DNA from: Bog-159 sp035308525
GTDB lineage: Bacteria; Acidobacteriota; Terriglobia; Bryobacterales; Bryobacteraceae
Assembly: GCA_035308525.1 (NCBI GenBank)
Contig: DATGGM010000266.1
Coordinates: 1-58,436 of the forward strand
Length of the DNA stretch: 58,436 nt
Direction: 5' to 3'
This document shows, one piece after another, positions 1-8,334 of this stretch. Position 1 is the stretch's first letter, and each line of letters begins with the position of its first letter. The position numbers and the translations under genes are program-made. Under the pieces are notes generated by a model. It was not told the origin of the DNA and searched no databases. It saw nothing but the letters and a program-made list of their open reading frames with translations.

Positions 1-2
1 AC

Positions 3-692
3 CTGGGCGACGTGTCGGTGCGCGAGATCATGGTACCGCGCAACGACATCATCTCGGTTCCGGTGGATGCCACGCTCGACCAGGTGTTGCACGCGATGGT
101 GGAACACCAGCACTCGCGGATGCCGGTGTACGAGGAGAAGCCGGAGCGGATCGTGGGGCTGCTGCATTACAAAGACCTGATCCCGGTTTGGGAGGAGCGG
201 CGCGAGGCCATTCGGGCGGGCCGGCCGGGCAGGCCGTTTCGCATCCGGCGGCTGCTGCGCAAGCACCTGGTGGTTCCGGAGACCAAGCCTGTGGGACAGA
301 TGCTCACCGAGTTCCAGCAGGGCCGATCGCATATGGCGATGGTGGTGGACGAGTACGGCACGATTGCGGGACTGGTCACGGTGGAGGACGTGCTGGAGCA
401 GATTGTGGGACCGATTCGGGACGAGTACGACGAAAAGAACCTGGCGCATGCGGGCACCACGGAAGCGGGCGAAGTGGAGTTGGACGGCGCCACGCGCATC
501 CGCGACATGGAAAGCGAGTACGGCATCGAGATTCCGGCGGAGGCGGGATTCGAGACGCTGGCGGGATTTCTGTTGTACCGGCTGGGCTACATTCCGCGCG
601 CGGGGGAGCATGTGGAATTCGGCGGACGGAGATACACGGTTCTAAAGATGGAGCGGAACAGGATTGCGCGGGTGCGGGTGGAGCGGTTGTAG
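3..692 (+). CDS. CorC/HlyC-type CBS-domain protein (5' truncated)
   Basis: C-terminal part of a CNNM/CorC-like membrane protein of the family linked to divalent cation (Mg/Co) efflux. The reading frame is open from the window edge, and the first residues (LGDVSVREIMVPR) are the hallmark start of the CBS pair, so the DUF21 membrane domain lies outside the window. Two CBS repeats span roughly residues 1-130 (second repeat with MAMVVDEYGTIAGLVTVEDV), followed by the CorC_HlyC transporter-associated domain (about 145-226, with ETLAGFLLYRLGYIP and a basic end). CBS pairs usually bind adenine nucleotides; the C-terminal domain is regulatory. The GTG at 12 is unlikely to be the true start. Family call is firm; substrate is not visible. 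Confidence 0.88.
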   Translation: MGDVSVREIMVPRNDIISVPVDATLDQVLHAMVEHQHSRMPVYEEKPERIVGLLHYKDLIPVWEERREAIRAGRPGRPFRIRRLLRKHLVVPETKPVGQMLTEFQQGRSHMAMVVDEYGTIAGLVTVEDVLEQIVGPIRDEYDEKNLAHAGTTEAGEVELDGATRIRDMESEYGIEIPAEAGFETLAGFLLYRLGYIPRAGEHVEFGGRRYTVLKMERNRIARVRVERL

Positions 693-766
693 GGGTTGAA
701 TCGGCTATTCCGCGATTACGGGACCGTAGCTACAGAAAACCGCTTGAGTAAGTGCCGTGGAAGGCC

Positions 767-1285
767 TTAGGGCTTGGCGGGCGTGGGCTGCCAGAGCTCA
801 ATCTTATTCCCATCCAGGTCATATATCCAGGCAAAGCGACCGTAGGATTCATTCATTCGTTTGGCGTCAATCTTTACTCCCTCTTGTTTCAAGCGGTCGA
901 GCAAAGCATCCAGATCGTCCACGATGTAGTTGACCATGAACGGTGCGGGGCTGGGATCGAAATACTTAGTGGAGGTGGGAAAAACAGTCCAAACTGTAAC
1001 GTGTTCCTTTTGCGGGTCGTCGTGTTCGCGCCACGGAAGCATCGCGCCTTGGCCTTTGTCAGCGAGTCCAAGATGCTTCGAATACCATTCGCGCATCTGA
1101 TCACGATTAGCGGATTTGAAGAAGACACCGCCGATTCCAAGGATGCGGCCGCGCGGTTCCTCCATTTTGACAGGCGGCTTGGACTGTTCAGGTTGCGGAG
1201 ATGGCGCTTGCTGTCCTCCTTTCAAACAGGCGGAGATGAGCAACAGCGAGCCGAGCGCAATTGTGTTCCAGGACATTCGTGGCAT
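767..1285 (-). CDS. VOC/glyoxalase-family lipoprotein
   Basis: Single vicinal-oxygen-chelate (glyoxalase/bleomycin-resistance) domain behind a lipoprotein-like signal peptide (LLISAC, Cys as lipobox residue), so it is predicted to be anchored outside the cytoplasm. The domain begins at RILGIGGVFFKSAN and ends with YDLDGNKIELWQP, whose Glu is the usual C-terminal metal ligand of VOC folds. The start at 1285 (or ATG at 1276) lies just 5 nt after the SRPBCC stop; a longer in-frame extension back to 1453 would run into that gene and is rejected. Last gene of a probable ArsR-SRPBCC-VOC operon. Enzymatic substrate unknown. Confidence 0.82.
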   Translation of the reverse strand: MPRMSWNTIALGSLLLISACLKGGQQAPSPQPEQSKPPVKMEEPRGRILGIGGVFFKSANRDQMREWYSKHLGLADKGQGAMLPWREHDDPQKEHVTVWTVFPTSTKYFDPSPAPFMVNYIVDDLDALLDRLKQEGVKIDAKRMNESYGRFAWIYDLDGNKIELWQPTPAKP

Positions 1286-1290
1286 GTTGA

Positions 1291-1731
1291 TTATTTTTGG
1301 AACAGCTCCTTTAGTTTTTTCAGGAAGTCCGCCCAGCCGGATTTCGTATCGGCGAACTCGTCGTCCCAGGCTGCTTGGGGGCCGAAGCCGGACTGAACCA
1401 GACGGAGGCGCGTGATTCCTCCGCCCAGCGCTTCGATGTAGTAATCGACACACATTTTTTGTACAACGCCTGTGTCCACCGGGCCCTGGCGGCCGTAGGT
1501 AAGGGAACGTTCGCTCGAAGTGCCGAAATGCTTACCGGGCTCCCAGGCGGTGATGGTAGTTCTACCCTCCATCCCCGGGCCCCAGGAGAAGTAATATTCT
1601 CCGCCGACGCGCGGATCGACTCGGGCTTCGGGGGCGAACCATTTGGCAATCTGTGAGGGGTCGGTGATGGCCCGGAAGACTTCTTCGGGGGTCGCTTTTA
1701 AATCGATGACGGTCTCGTGGGATCTGCTCAT
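1291..1731 (-). CDS. SRPBCC/AHSA1-family protein
   Basis: A 146-residue START-like ligand-binding fold of the AHSA1 group. Typical motifs are visible: the N-terminal IDLKATPEEVFRAITDP, KWFAPEA, GGEYYFSWGPGMEG, and a C-terminal WADFLKKLKELF helix. Such proteins bind hydrophobic ligands, and in bacteria they are very commonly encoded directly downstream of an ArsR-type repressor, as here (4 nt from the regulator stop). The pairing with a VOC protein downstream is also a common cassette. Cytoplasmic, no signal peptide. Ligand not inferable. Confidence 0.88.
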   Translation of the reverse strand: MSRSHETVIDLKATPEEVFRAITDPSQIAKWFAPEARVDPRVGGEYYFSWGPGMEGRTTITAWEPGKHFGTSSERSLTYGRQGPVDTGVVQKMCVDYYIEALGGGITRLRLVQSGFGPQAAWDDEFADTKSGWADFLKKLKELFQK

Positions 1732-1734
1732 ATT

Positions 1735-2334
1735 TCACTCCAGATTTGCGGATTCGCCGGCGGATTCTTCCAGCCTGACAGCGGGATAAATCGCGGAGAG
1801 CAAGCGGAAACGCCGCCCTCCTTCTGCCCGCTCGTTATGATATTTCGCGGCGAGGCGGGCAACGGAGGCGGTCATCTCTTCGGCGAAGGCAGCGCGGGAT
1901 TCAGCGCTAGCGAAGCGGATCTCGGTTTCCAGGGTAAGCGTGGCGACGCGTTTTCCGGCGCGGCGGGCGCGGATGCAGAAAGAGGCCAACTCGCGAATCA
2001 TGCGCGCAGCAGTAGAAGCCAGATAAGCGGCGGAGAAACGGTCGGCAGTGACGCAATCGCCGGCTTGGGGAGCGATAAGGAATTCGCGGGCCACGGCGCG
2101 CACCACGCGTTCCATGCAATTGCCTTTACGGCGTTCCTCGATCAACTCCAGGAAGCCTTCGCGTTCCAGTTCGCGCAGATGGTAGTTCAGTTTCTGCCGG
2201 GGCACGCCGAGGCGGCGGGCGAGTCCGGCGGCGGAATCGGGCTCAGTTAATTGTTCGAGGAGACGAAGTCGGCCGGGCTGGAGTAAGACGCCCGCTTTCT
2301 CCGGGCTCTGTACGATTTGCAATGCCGCCAGCAT
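1735..2334 (-). CDS. ArsR-like winged-helix transcriptional regulator
   Basis: Helix-turn-helix regulator with an N-terminal winged helix (LLEQLTEPDSAAGLARRLGVPRQKLNYHLRELEREGFLELIEE) matching the ArsR/HTH_20 type, followed by a roughly 110-residue helical domain of unknown ligand. It heads the cassette ArsR-SRPBCC-VOC and probably represses it. I place the start at the ATG at 2334 because a TTGACA-17-TTAAAT promoter ends only about 6 nt upstream, implying a leaderless or near-leaderless message; a GTG at 2358 is also in frame and would lie inside that promoter. No metal-binding Cys pair in the recognition helix, so metal sensing is not supported. Confidence 0.82.
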   Translation of the reverse strand: MLAALQIVQSPEKAGVLLQPGRLRLLEQLTEPDSAAGLARRLGVPRQKLNYHLRELEREGFLELIEERRKGNCMERVVRAVAREFLIAPQAGDCVTADRFSAAYLASTAARMIRELASFCIRARRAGKRVATLTLETEIRFASAESRAAFAEEMTASVARLAAKYHNERAEGGRRFRLLSAIYPAVRLEESAGESANLE

Positions 2335-2340
2335 GGATCG

Positions 2341-2369
2341 ATTTAAGCACCGAAACACTCTTCTGTCAA
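2341..2369 (-). promoter_or_regulatory. Sigma70-like promoter of the ArsR-SRPBCC-VOC operon
   Basis: On the minus strand a TTGACA -35 (2364-2369) is separated by 17 nt from TTAAAT (2341-2346). The predicted transcription start coincides with the ATG at 2334. Seen by eye only. Confidence 0.5.
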
Positions 2370-2513
2370 GACAAATCTTATTGTCGGTCCGACGCCGGGG
2401 GGGGCGCCCGGTGCTTGCCAGCCCGATGCGGCGATGTGCAAGAGGTTGAAAAAGGAGGGCAGTCTGCTATATGCCAGCGCCACATGGCCTGTTAGAATGC
2501 GTAACAGACCACC

Positions 2514-3584
2514 ATGCTCGGCATCGACCCCCGCGCAGCGCGCTACACCTGGACCGCGGCTTTAATCCTGGTGCTGCTGTGTCTTGTGTACCTGGTGCGC
2601 AGCACACTGTTCGTTTTCATCGTGGCGCTGCTGTTCGCGTACCTGCTGTCGCCGCTGGTGGATGTAATCGACCACTTCCTGCCGGGCAAGCGCACGCGTA
2701 TACTGGCATTGGCCATCGCTTACATGATATTCGTCCTGGTTCTGCTGGTGGCGGTCACGCAGATCGGCAGCCGGGTGGTGGAGCAGGCCAGCGCGCTGGC
2801 CAGTTCCATGCCCGCCTTGCTGGCTAAATTCCAGCAACCGAGCACGGCGGTACCCACGGCGCTCAACTCCATAAGAGCTCAAGTAATACAAAAGGTACAG
2901 GAGCAGATCGCGAAGAATTCAGGAGACATCATCGCTTCCCTTCCCCGCGCCGGCGCGAAGATTCTGAGCGTGGCCAGCAACCTTATCTATGTCGTGATCG
3001 TTCCCATTCTGGGCTTCTTCTTCCTGAAAGACGGCCGCACCATGCGGCAACATTTTCTGAGCCTGATCGAGGACGCGCCCTGGCGCAACGAGTTGGACGG
3101 GTTTCTGGCGGACGTGGATCTGCTGCTGGCGCATTACATGCGAGCCGTGCTGACGCTGTCGCTGGCGGCATTCACCGCCTACGCGATTTTCTTTCACATT
3201 CTGGGAATTCCTTACAGCTTCCTGCTGGCGGCGCTGGCGGCGATGCTGGAATTCATCCCGATGATCGGCCCACTTTCGGCGGGAGCCATCGCGGTGATCG
3301 TCACAGCGGTGAGCGGCGGTCCGGCGGTGGGCGCGATCATCTTTCTGCTGATTTACCGCGTTTTCCAGGACTATGTGCTGTCCCCCCATCTGATGCGCGC
3401 GGGCGTGCAACTGCATCCGCTGCTGGTGCTGTTCGGCGTTTTCGCCGGCGCGGAGATCGCGGGTATTCCAGGCGCCTTCCTCTCCGTTCCGGTGCTGGCG
3501 CTGGTGCGCATCATTTATCTGCGGATCCGAACGCTGCGCATGGCAGCCCGTCGGACGGTGGTCGCGCCGGTTCAGATTACATGA
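2514..3584 (+). CDS. AI-2E family transporter (PerM-like permease)
   Basis: 356-residue integral membrane protein of the AI-2E/PerM family. Hydrophobic segments cluster near residues 12-60, 70-90, 150-170, 205-260, 265-300 and 310-345; the family-typical GIPYSFLLAALAAMLEFIPMIGP and FQDYVLSPHLMRAGVQLHPL stretches are present. Members export diverse small molecules or ions; autoinducer-2 export is known only for a few. Divergent from the ArsR operon. Its stop overlaps the start of the HupE-like gene (ATGA at 3581-3584), so the two are translationally coupled. Substrate unknown. Confidence 0.9.
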   Translation: MLGIDPRAARYTWTAALILVLLCLVYLVRSTLFVFIVALLFAYLLSPLVDVIDHFLPGKRTRILALAIAYMIFVLVLLVAVTQIGSRVVEQASALASSMPALLAKFQQPSTAVPTALNSIRAQVIQKVQEQIAKNSGDIIASLPRAGAKILSVASNLIYVVIVPILGFFFLKDGRTMRQHFLSLIEDAPWRNELDGFLADVDLLLAHYMRAVLTLSLAAFTAYAIFFHILGIPYSFLLAALAAMLEFIPMIGPLSAGAIAVIVTAVSGGPAVGAIIFLLIYRVFQDYVLSPHLMRAGVQLHPLLVLFGVFAGAEIAGIPGAFLSVPVLALVRIIYLRIRTLRMAARRTVVAPVQIT

Positions 3585-4540
3585 AGTTGGCGGCCGGGCT
3601 GGTATTACTCGCGGGGACGGCCTTCGGGCACGTGATGAGCATGAGCTCGGGAGACCTGACTATCGCGGGCACGCACGCGCACTACGGCCTGCGGCTTCCG
3701 CTGTATGAGATGCCGCACGTAGCGAACCCCGCGCAGTCGCTCTTCGCGCATATTGTTTTTGCGAGCGGCGGACGGCCGGCGCGCATGGTAAACGGCGCCT
3801 GCCGCGAAGATAGCGCGCACGGATGGTACCTGTGCGAGGCGGACTATGAATTTGCCGCGCCGGTTGACAGCCTGGATGTCGACTGCACTTTCCACCAGGT
3901 CACCGTCCCGAATCACGTGCATCTGCTGCGCGCGGAGAACGGCGGCAAGCGCGATCAGGCGCTATTCGACATCTCGTTTCCACGGGCGACGCTGCGCTTC
4001 CGGCCACCCACGGCGCTCGAGACGGCGATCACCCAAGCAGGCGGCGGCTGTATGCGCGCCCTGGGCGGCCCGGCGCAGATCCTGTTTCTGGCGGCGCTGG
4101 TGCTGGCGGCGCGCAGCCGGCGCGAGCTGGCGATCCTGACAGCCACGTTTCTGACCGGCCAGATGGCCGCGGCAACGATGGTGTCGCGCACGGCCTGGCA
4201 GCCGGCCGCACGTTTCGTGGAAGCCGCGGCGGCCCTGACCATCGCGTACCTTGCGATAGAGATCCTGGCGCTGCCGAAAGCCGGGATGCGCTGGCTGATC
4301 GTGGGCGTGCTGGGCGGCTTTCACGGCTTGTACTTCGCGCTGTTTCTGCGCACGACAGGCTACGGCGCAGGGTACGTACTCGGTGGAGCAGCGGCGGCGG
4401 AGATCGTGGTGATGGTGGTCTGCGCGCTGCTGTTCTCTATCGTTAGCAGGCGGCTGGCGGCGCTGAAGCCGGTCCAGGTATGCGCATCGTTGTTGCTGAC
4501 AACCGGGCTAGCCTGGTTCCTGATGCGCCTGCGGAGCTAG
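3581..4540 (+). CDS. HupE/UreJ_2-like membrane protein
   Basis: 319 residues: N-terminal signal peptide (MKLAAGLVLLAGTAFG), a periplasmic beta-rich domain of about 140 residues, then six or seven membrane segments (about 155-315) carrying GGFHGLYFALFL, which resembles the conserved Gly-His-Gly/Phe signature of HupE/UreJ-type proteins. Related proteins are thought to be Ni/Co permeases or membrane components of metalloenzyme assembly, but this subgroup with an extracytoplasmic domain is uncharacterised. Translationally coupled to the upstream permease. No urease or hydrogenase genes nearby. Confidence 0.72.
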   Translation: MKLAAGLVLLAGTAFGHVMSMSSGDLTIAGTHAHYGLRLPLYEMPHVANPAQSLFAHIVFASGGRPARMVNGACREDSAHGWYLCEADYEFAAPVDSLDVDCTFHQVTVPNHVHLLRAENGGKRDQALFDISFPRATLRFRPPTALETAITQAGGGCMRALGGPAQILFLAALVLAARSRRELAILTATFLTGQMAAATMVSRTAWQPAARFVEAAAALTIAYLAIEILALPKAGMRWLIVGVLGGFHGLYFALFLRTTGYGAGYVLGGAAAAEIVVMVVCALLFSIVSRRLAALKPVQVCASLLLTTGLAWFLMRLRS

Positions 4541-4547
4541 CGCCGAT

Positions 4548-5201
4548 TCACTGCTTGGAGCGGTCCGCATCGGCCGTGGCGGCGGTACTTTTTCCTTTAT
4601 TGATCCCTTTCGCCATGTTCAAGTGCTCCTGAAGCGTAGGAAGAGTTTTGGCCGCAAACTCCTTGACGGCAACATCGTTGCCCTTTTGAGCTTCCGTCTG
4701 GAAGTCGCGCACATCCTGCTCGTGATCCTTCAGTTGATCCTTGATGTAGGCCTTATCGAACTGGGCGCCCGAGAGCTTGGAGAGCTTATCAACCCGCGAG
4801 CGGTGCTTGGAGTCGAGCGAGCCGGGTATGTTGATCGATTTCGCGTCGGCGAGCTTCTTGAGCTCTTCGGTGGCCTTGGTGTGATCGTCAACCATCCTCT
4901 GGCCGAATTGTTTCACGGCGTCGCTGGAGCCCTTCTCCGCGGCGAGTTTGCCGAGCTCCACCGCAGTCATGCCGCCCATAGCGGCGTCCTGCACGAACTT
5001 CTTGTCATCGACTTTGGCCTGCGTGCGCGCGGGTTCGCCGGCCACGTCCGGGTTCATGGTCGGATTGGTGGGCGAGCCGGGCCGCCCGGGCTGCCCGGGC
5101 TGCGACATGGTTTGGGGGGAGCCAGGGACTTGCGCCAGGAGCAGGCCTGACAGCAGTGCGGTGCCACCCGTAAGCAAGATTCTCATCATCAGTCGTTGCA
5201 T
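4548..5201 (-). CDS. DUF4142 domain secreted protein
   Basis: 217 residues with a signal peptide (ILLTGGTALLSGLLLAQ), a Pro/Gly-rich linker, and a DUF4142 four-helix domain of ferritin-like architecture (KKFVQDAAMGGMTAVELGKLAAEKG ... VKQFGQRMVDDHTKATEEL ... HEQDVRDFQTEAQKG). Function of the family is unknown; members are widespread periplasmic proteins, often stress-associated. The start at 5201 is chosen because GAGG lies about 9 nt upstream and the signal peptide begins there; the longer frame to 5309 has no support. Divergent from the DUF1800 gene. Confidence 0.85.
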   Translation of the reverse strand: MQRLMMRILLTGGTALLSGLLLAQVPGSPQTMSQPGQPGRPGSPTNPTMNPDVAGEPARTQAKVDDKKFVQDAAMGGMTAVELGKLAAEKGSSDAVKQFGQRMVDDHTKATEELKKLADAKSINIPGSLDSKHRSRVDKLSKLSGAQFDKAYIKDQLKDHEQDVRDFQTEAQKGNDVAVKEFAAKTLPTLQEHLNMAKGINKGKSTAATADADRSKQ

Positions 5202-5326
5202 AACGGATCCTCTGGTGAGTTCGACGGGCGGCGGACTACCACCGTTTACACGGCGCACGGCCGGGAAGCGTGCGGGTTCGCCCGGCGGCGCGCAACTTCG
5301 TTCCGGCAAACGCGTTTATACGTACA

Positions 5327-7030
5327 GTGCCATGTTATAAATCAAATCCGGCCGCGTTTGTTTTGTTGGGCTTGAGCGTACTCTGTGTTTCGGCAAACGC
5401 CAAGAAGAAGACCACGGAAGCATCCGCACAGTTCCGCCAGCCGTTGGCCGGCGAGCAGAAGGTGGAGCACGCGTTAAACCGGCTGACATTCGGCGCGCGG
5501 CCGGGAGATGCGCAGCAGGTCGAGAAGATGGGGTTAAAAAAATGGATCGACCTGCAACTGCACGCCGAGCGGATTGCGGAAAATCCGCTGCTGACGGCCA
5601 AGCTGGCGCAGCTCGATTCGCTGCACATGAGCACCGCGCAGTTAACCCAGAGCTATCCGCCGCCTGGCATTGTGAAAGCCATGGTGGAGGGCAAGCTGCC
5701 GTTTCCGGACGATCCCGACAAGCGGATGATGGTGCAACGCCTGGCGGCGCGCATGGCGGGCAAGGCCGGAAAGGACAGCGGCAACGCAGCGGCTGCCGAT
5801 CTGGCCACGCTGCTAGGGCCGGATCAGCTCAAGGCCCTGCGCGCCGACACTCCGCAACAGAAGATCGACTGGTTTTCGGCGCTTTCCCAGGATCGCCAGG
5901 ACCAGTTGCTGGAGGCCATGGGACAGGGAATGCGGATGCAACTTTATGCCGCGGCTCCGCCGGCGCTGCGCCGCCGCATTCAGAGCGCCGCGGGACCCCA
6001 GACCGTGGTGGCGCAGGACCTGATGGAAGCCAAGCTGGAGCGCGCGGTTTACAGCAACCGGCAACTGGAAGAAGTGCTCACGGATTTCTGGTACAACCAC
6101 TTCAACGTGTTCCTGGGAAAAGGCGCGGATCATTACCTGGTGACGGCGTATGAGCGGGACGCCATCCGGCCGCACGTGCTGGGCAGGTTCGAGGATTTGT
6201 TGCGGGCCACGGCGCAGAGTCCGGCGATGCTGTTCTATCTGGACAACTGGGAATCGACAGGGGCGCAATCGCCCGCGGGCAAGCTGCGCCAGCGCGGGCT
6301 GAACGAGAACTACGGGCGCGAGCTGCTGGAGCTGCACACGCTCGGCGTGGACGGCGGATATACCCAGAAAGACGTTACGGAGGTGGCGCGGTGCTTCACG
6401 GGCTGGAGCATACGGCAGCCGCAGCGGGCCGCCGAGTTCGAATTCCGTCCGCGCATGCACGACAACGGCGAGAAGGTGGTTTTGGGCATGCGGATCGCGG
6501 CCGGCGGCGGCATCGAAGATGGCTACCAGGTGCTGCACCTGCTGGCGCACCATCCGGCGACGGCGCAGTTCATCTCGAGGCAACTGGCGATTCGCTTCGT
6601 GGCCGACGATCCGCCGGCGGCGCTGGTGGACCGCATGGCCGCCACGTTCCTGAAGAAAGACGGGGATCTGCGCGCGGTGATGAAGACGATGTTCGACTCG
6701 CCGGAGTTCTGGTCGCGCGGCGCTTACCGGTCCAAAATGAAATCGCCGCTCGAAATGGTAGCCAGCGCGGTGCGCACGCTCAATGCGGACGTGGATTTCA
6801 CATTCGGGTTGAACCAACAGTTGACGCAACTCGGAGAGCCGCTGTATCGCAAAGCCGAGCCGACCGGGTATTCGAATTCCAGCCAGGAGTGGTTGAACTC
6901 GGCGGGCCTGCTGGCGCGCATGAATTTCAGCGTGGCGCTGGCGAACAACAAAGTGCCAGGGGTGAGAGTGGCAAACGCCGATCCGTCAGCCGGCGTTACA
7001 CTGGGATCACCGGCCTTTCAAAAGAAGTGA
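5327..7030 (+). CDS. DUF1800 domain protein
   Basis: About 567 residues with a signal peptide (PAAFVLLGLSVLCVSANA) and the DUF1800 core: HALNRLTFGARPGDAQQVEKMG near the start, FWYNHFNVF, YERDAIRPHVLGRFEDLL, NENYGRELLELHTLGVDGGY, and VARCFTGWSI. DUF1800 proteins are almost always encoded with a DUF1501 partner, as here 6 nt downstream, and are believed to act outside the cytoplasm, but no reaction is established. The GTG at 5327 places the signal peptide correctly; a GTG at 5270 is an alternative. Strong family call, unknown function. Confidence 0.9.
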   Translation: MPCYKSNPAAFVLLGLSVLCVSANAKKKTTEASAQFRQPLAGEQKVEHALNRLTFGARPGDAQQVEKMGLKKWIDLQLHAERIAENPLLTAKLAQLDSLHMSTAQLTQSYPPPGIVKAMVEGKLPFPDDPDKRMMVQRLAARMAGKAGKDSGNAAAADLATLLGPDQLKALRADTPQQKIDWFSALSQDRQDQLLEAMGQGMRMQLYAAAPPALRRRIQSAAGPQTVVAQDLMEAKLERAVYSNRQLEEVLTDFWYNHFNVFLGKGADHYLVTAYERDAIRPHVLGRFEDLLRATAQSPAMLFYLDNWESTGAQSPAGKLRQRGLNENYGRELLELHTLGVDGGYTQKDVTEVARCFTGWSIRQPQRAAEFEFRPRMHDNGEKVVLGMRIAAGGGIEDGYQVLHLLAHHPATAQFISRQLAIRFVADDPPAALVDRMAATFLKKDGDLRAVMKTMFDSPEFWSRGAYRSKMKSPLEMVASAVRTLNADVDFTFGLNQQLTQLGEPLYRKAEPTGYSNSSQEWLNSAGLLARMNFSVALANNKVPGVRVANADPSAGVTLGSPAFQKK

Positions 7031-7036
7031 GCCGCC

Positions 7037-8287
7037 ATGAGCACGCGCAGGATTTTCGTTCGTAACGCCGCCCTGGCGATGGTTGGCGCCGGGACCGCTC
7101 CGCTGTGGCTGCAGCGCGCGCTGTACGCCGCCGACGCTCCCTCGCCGCGCAAGAAGATTCTGGTTGCGATCTTCCAGCGCGGCGCGGCGGACGGGCTGAA
7201 TATAGTGGTGCCGCACGCGGAGAAGCGTTATTACGAGCTGCGCCCCACCATCGCGGTGCCGCGTCCGTCGCAGGCTGCCGACCGCCGGGAAGACGCGGCC
7301 ATCGACCTGGATGGGTTTTTCGGGCTGCATCCCTCGCTTGCGCCGCTCAAGCCGCTCTGGGACGACGGCCACCTGGGGATCGTGCACGCCGCGGGGTCGC
7401 CCGATCCCACGCGCTCGCATTTCGACGCGCAGGACTTCATGGAGTCGGGCACACCGGGTTTGAAAGTTACGGGGGATGGATGGATGAACCGGGCGTTGCC
7501 GCGCGAAACCGGGCGCATATCGCCCGTGCGCGCCGTGGCCATGGGGGCGGTGCTGCCGCGCGCGATGCGCGGTTCGAACCCGGCGGTAGCGGTGCAGAAT
7601 CTGAGCGATTTCCAGGTGCGCAACGCGGCTGCGTCAGGCGCATTCGAGACGATGTACGCCGACAGCAAAGATGCGCTGCTGCAGACTGCCGGACGGGAAA
7701 CTTTCGCAGCCGTGTCGCTGCTCGAATCCATTCAGAAGCAGCGCTATGAGCCGGCCGCGGGCTGCAATTACCCGAAGGGCCGCTTCGGCGACTGCTTACG
7801 GCAGATCGCGCAGCTCATCAAGGCGGATGTGGGCGTGGAGATGGCTTTCGCCGATGTAGGCGGATGGGATCATCACGTCAACGAGGTGGGCGCGCGCGCG
7901 TCGCAGGGTCAACTGGCCGCGCGGCTGACGGATTTCGGACAGGCGCTGGCCGCCTTCTGGCGCGATCTGGGCGACCGCGTGAATGATGTGGCGCTGGTGA
8001 CCATGTCCGAATTCGGGCGCACGGCGCGGGAGAACGGGGACCGCGGCACGGATCATGGCCACGCCAATTGCATGTTCGTGATGGGCGGCGCGGTGCGCGG
8101 CGGCAAGGTGTACGGCAAGTGGCCGGGCCTGGAGCCGGAACAGCTATACGAAACGCGCGACCTGAAGCTGACGACCGACTTTCGCGACGTGCTGGGCGAG
8201 CTGGTGCGGGGCCAGTTGGGCAACCAGGATTTGAGCAAGGTGTTTCCGGGTTATACGCCGCAGCCGCGCGGGCTTTTGCGCGCGTAG
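7037..8287 (+). CDS. DUF1501 domain protein with Tat signal
   Basis: 416 residues. The N-terminus RRIFVRNAALAMVGAG is a twin-arginine signal, so the protein is probably exported folded. DUF1501 belongs to the alkaline phosphatase/sulfatase superfamily; visible family motifs are FQRGAADGLNIVVPH, HPSLAPLKPLWDDG, VHAAGSPDPTRSHFDAQDFME, DVGGWDHHVNE, and TMSEFGRTARENGDRGTDHGHAN with candidate metal-ligand Asp/His residues. Forms an obligate-looking pair with the DUF1800 gene upstream. Enzymatic role unproven. Confidence 0.92.
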   Translation: MSTRRIFVRNAALAMVGAGTAPLWLQRALYAADAPSPRKKILVAIFQRGAADGLNIVVPHAEKRYYELRPTIAVPRPSQAADRREDAAIDLDGFFGLHPSLAPLKPLWDDGHLGIVHAAGSPDPTRSHFDAQDFMESGTPGLKVTGDGWMNRALPRETGRISPVRAVAMGAVLPRAMRGSNPAVAVQNLSDFQVRNAAASGAFETMYADSKDALLQTAGRETFAAVSLLESIQKQRYEPAAGCNYPKGRFGDCLRQIAQLIKADVGVEMAFADVGGWDHHVNEVGARASQGQLAARLTDFGQALAAFWRDLGDRVNDVALVTMSEFGRTARENGDRGTDHGHANCMFVMGGAVRGGKVYGKWPGLEPEQLYETRDLKLTTDFRDVLGELVRGQLGNQDLSKVFPGYTPQPRGLLRA

Positions 8288-8292
8288 CGACA

Positions 8293-8326
8293 GGCGGCTT
8301 AAGAGCCGCCACAGGCCATGGGCCTG
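8293..8326. terminator. Tandem hairpins between convergent genes
   Basis: Two perfect hairpins in a row: GGCGGCT-TAAG-AGCCGCC (8293-8310) and CAGGCC-ATG-GGCCTG (8312-8326), filling most of the 47-nt gap between the convergent DUF1501 and DUF1080 genes. No U-tract follows, so this is either a bidirectional terminator-like structure or a dispersed palindromic repeat unit. Confidence 0.5.
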
Positions 8327-8334
8327 CCCCACAA

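Noticed and set aside
8293..8310. Classic intrinsic terminator
   Set aside because: Good stem but no U-tract on either strand, so only listed as terminator-like.
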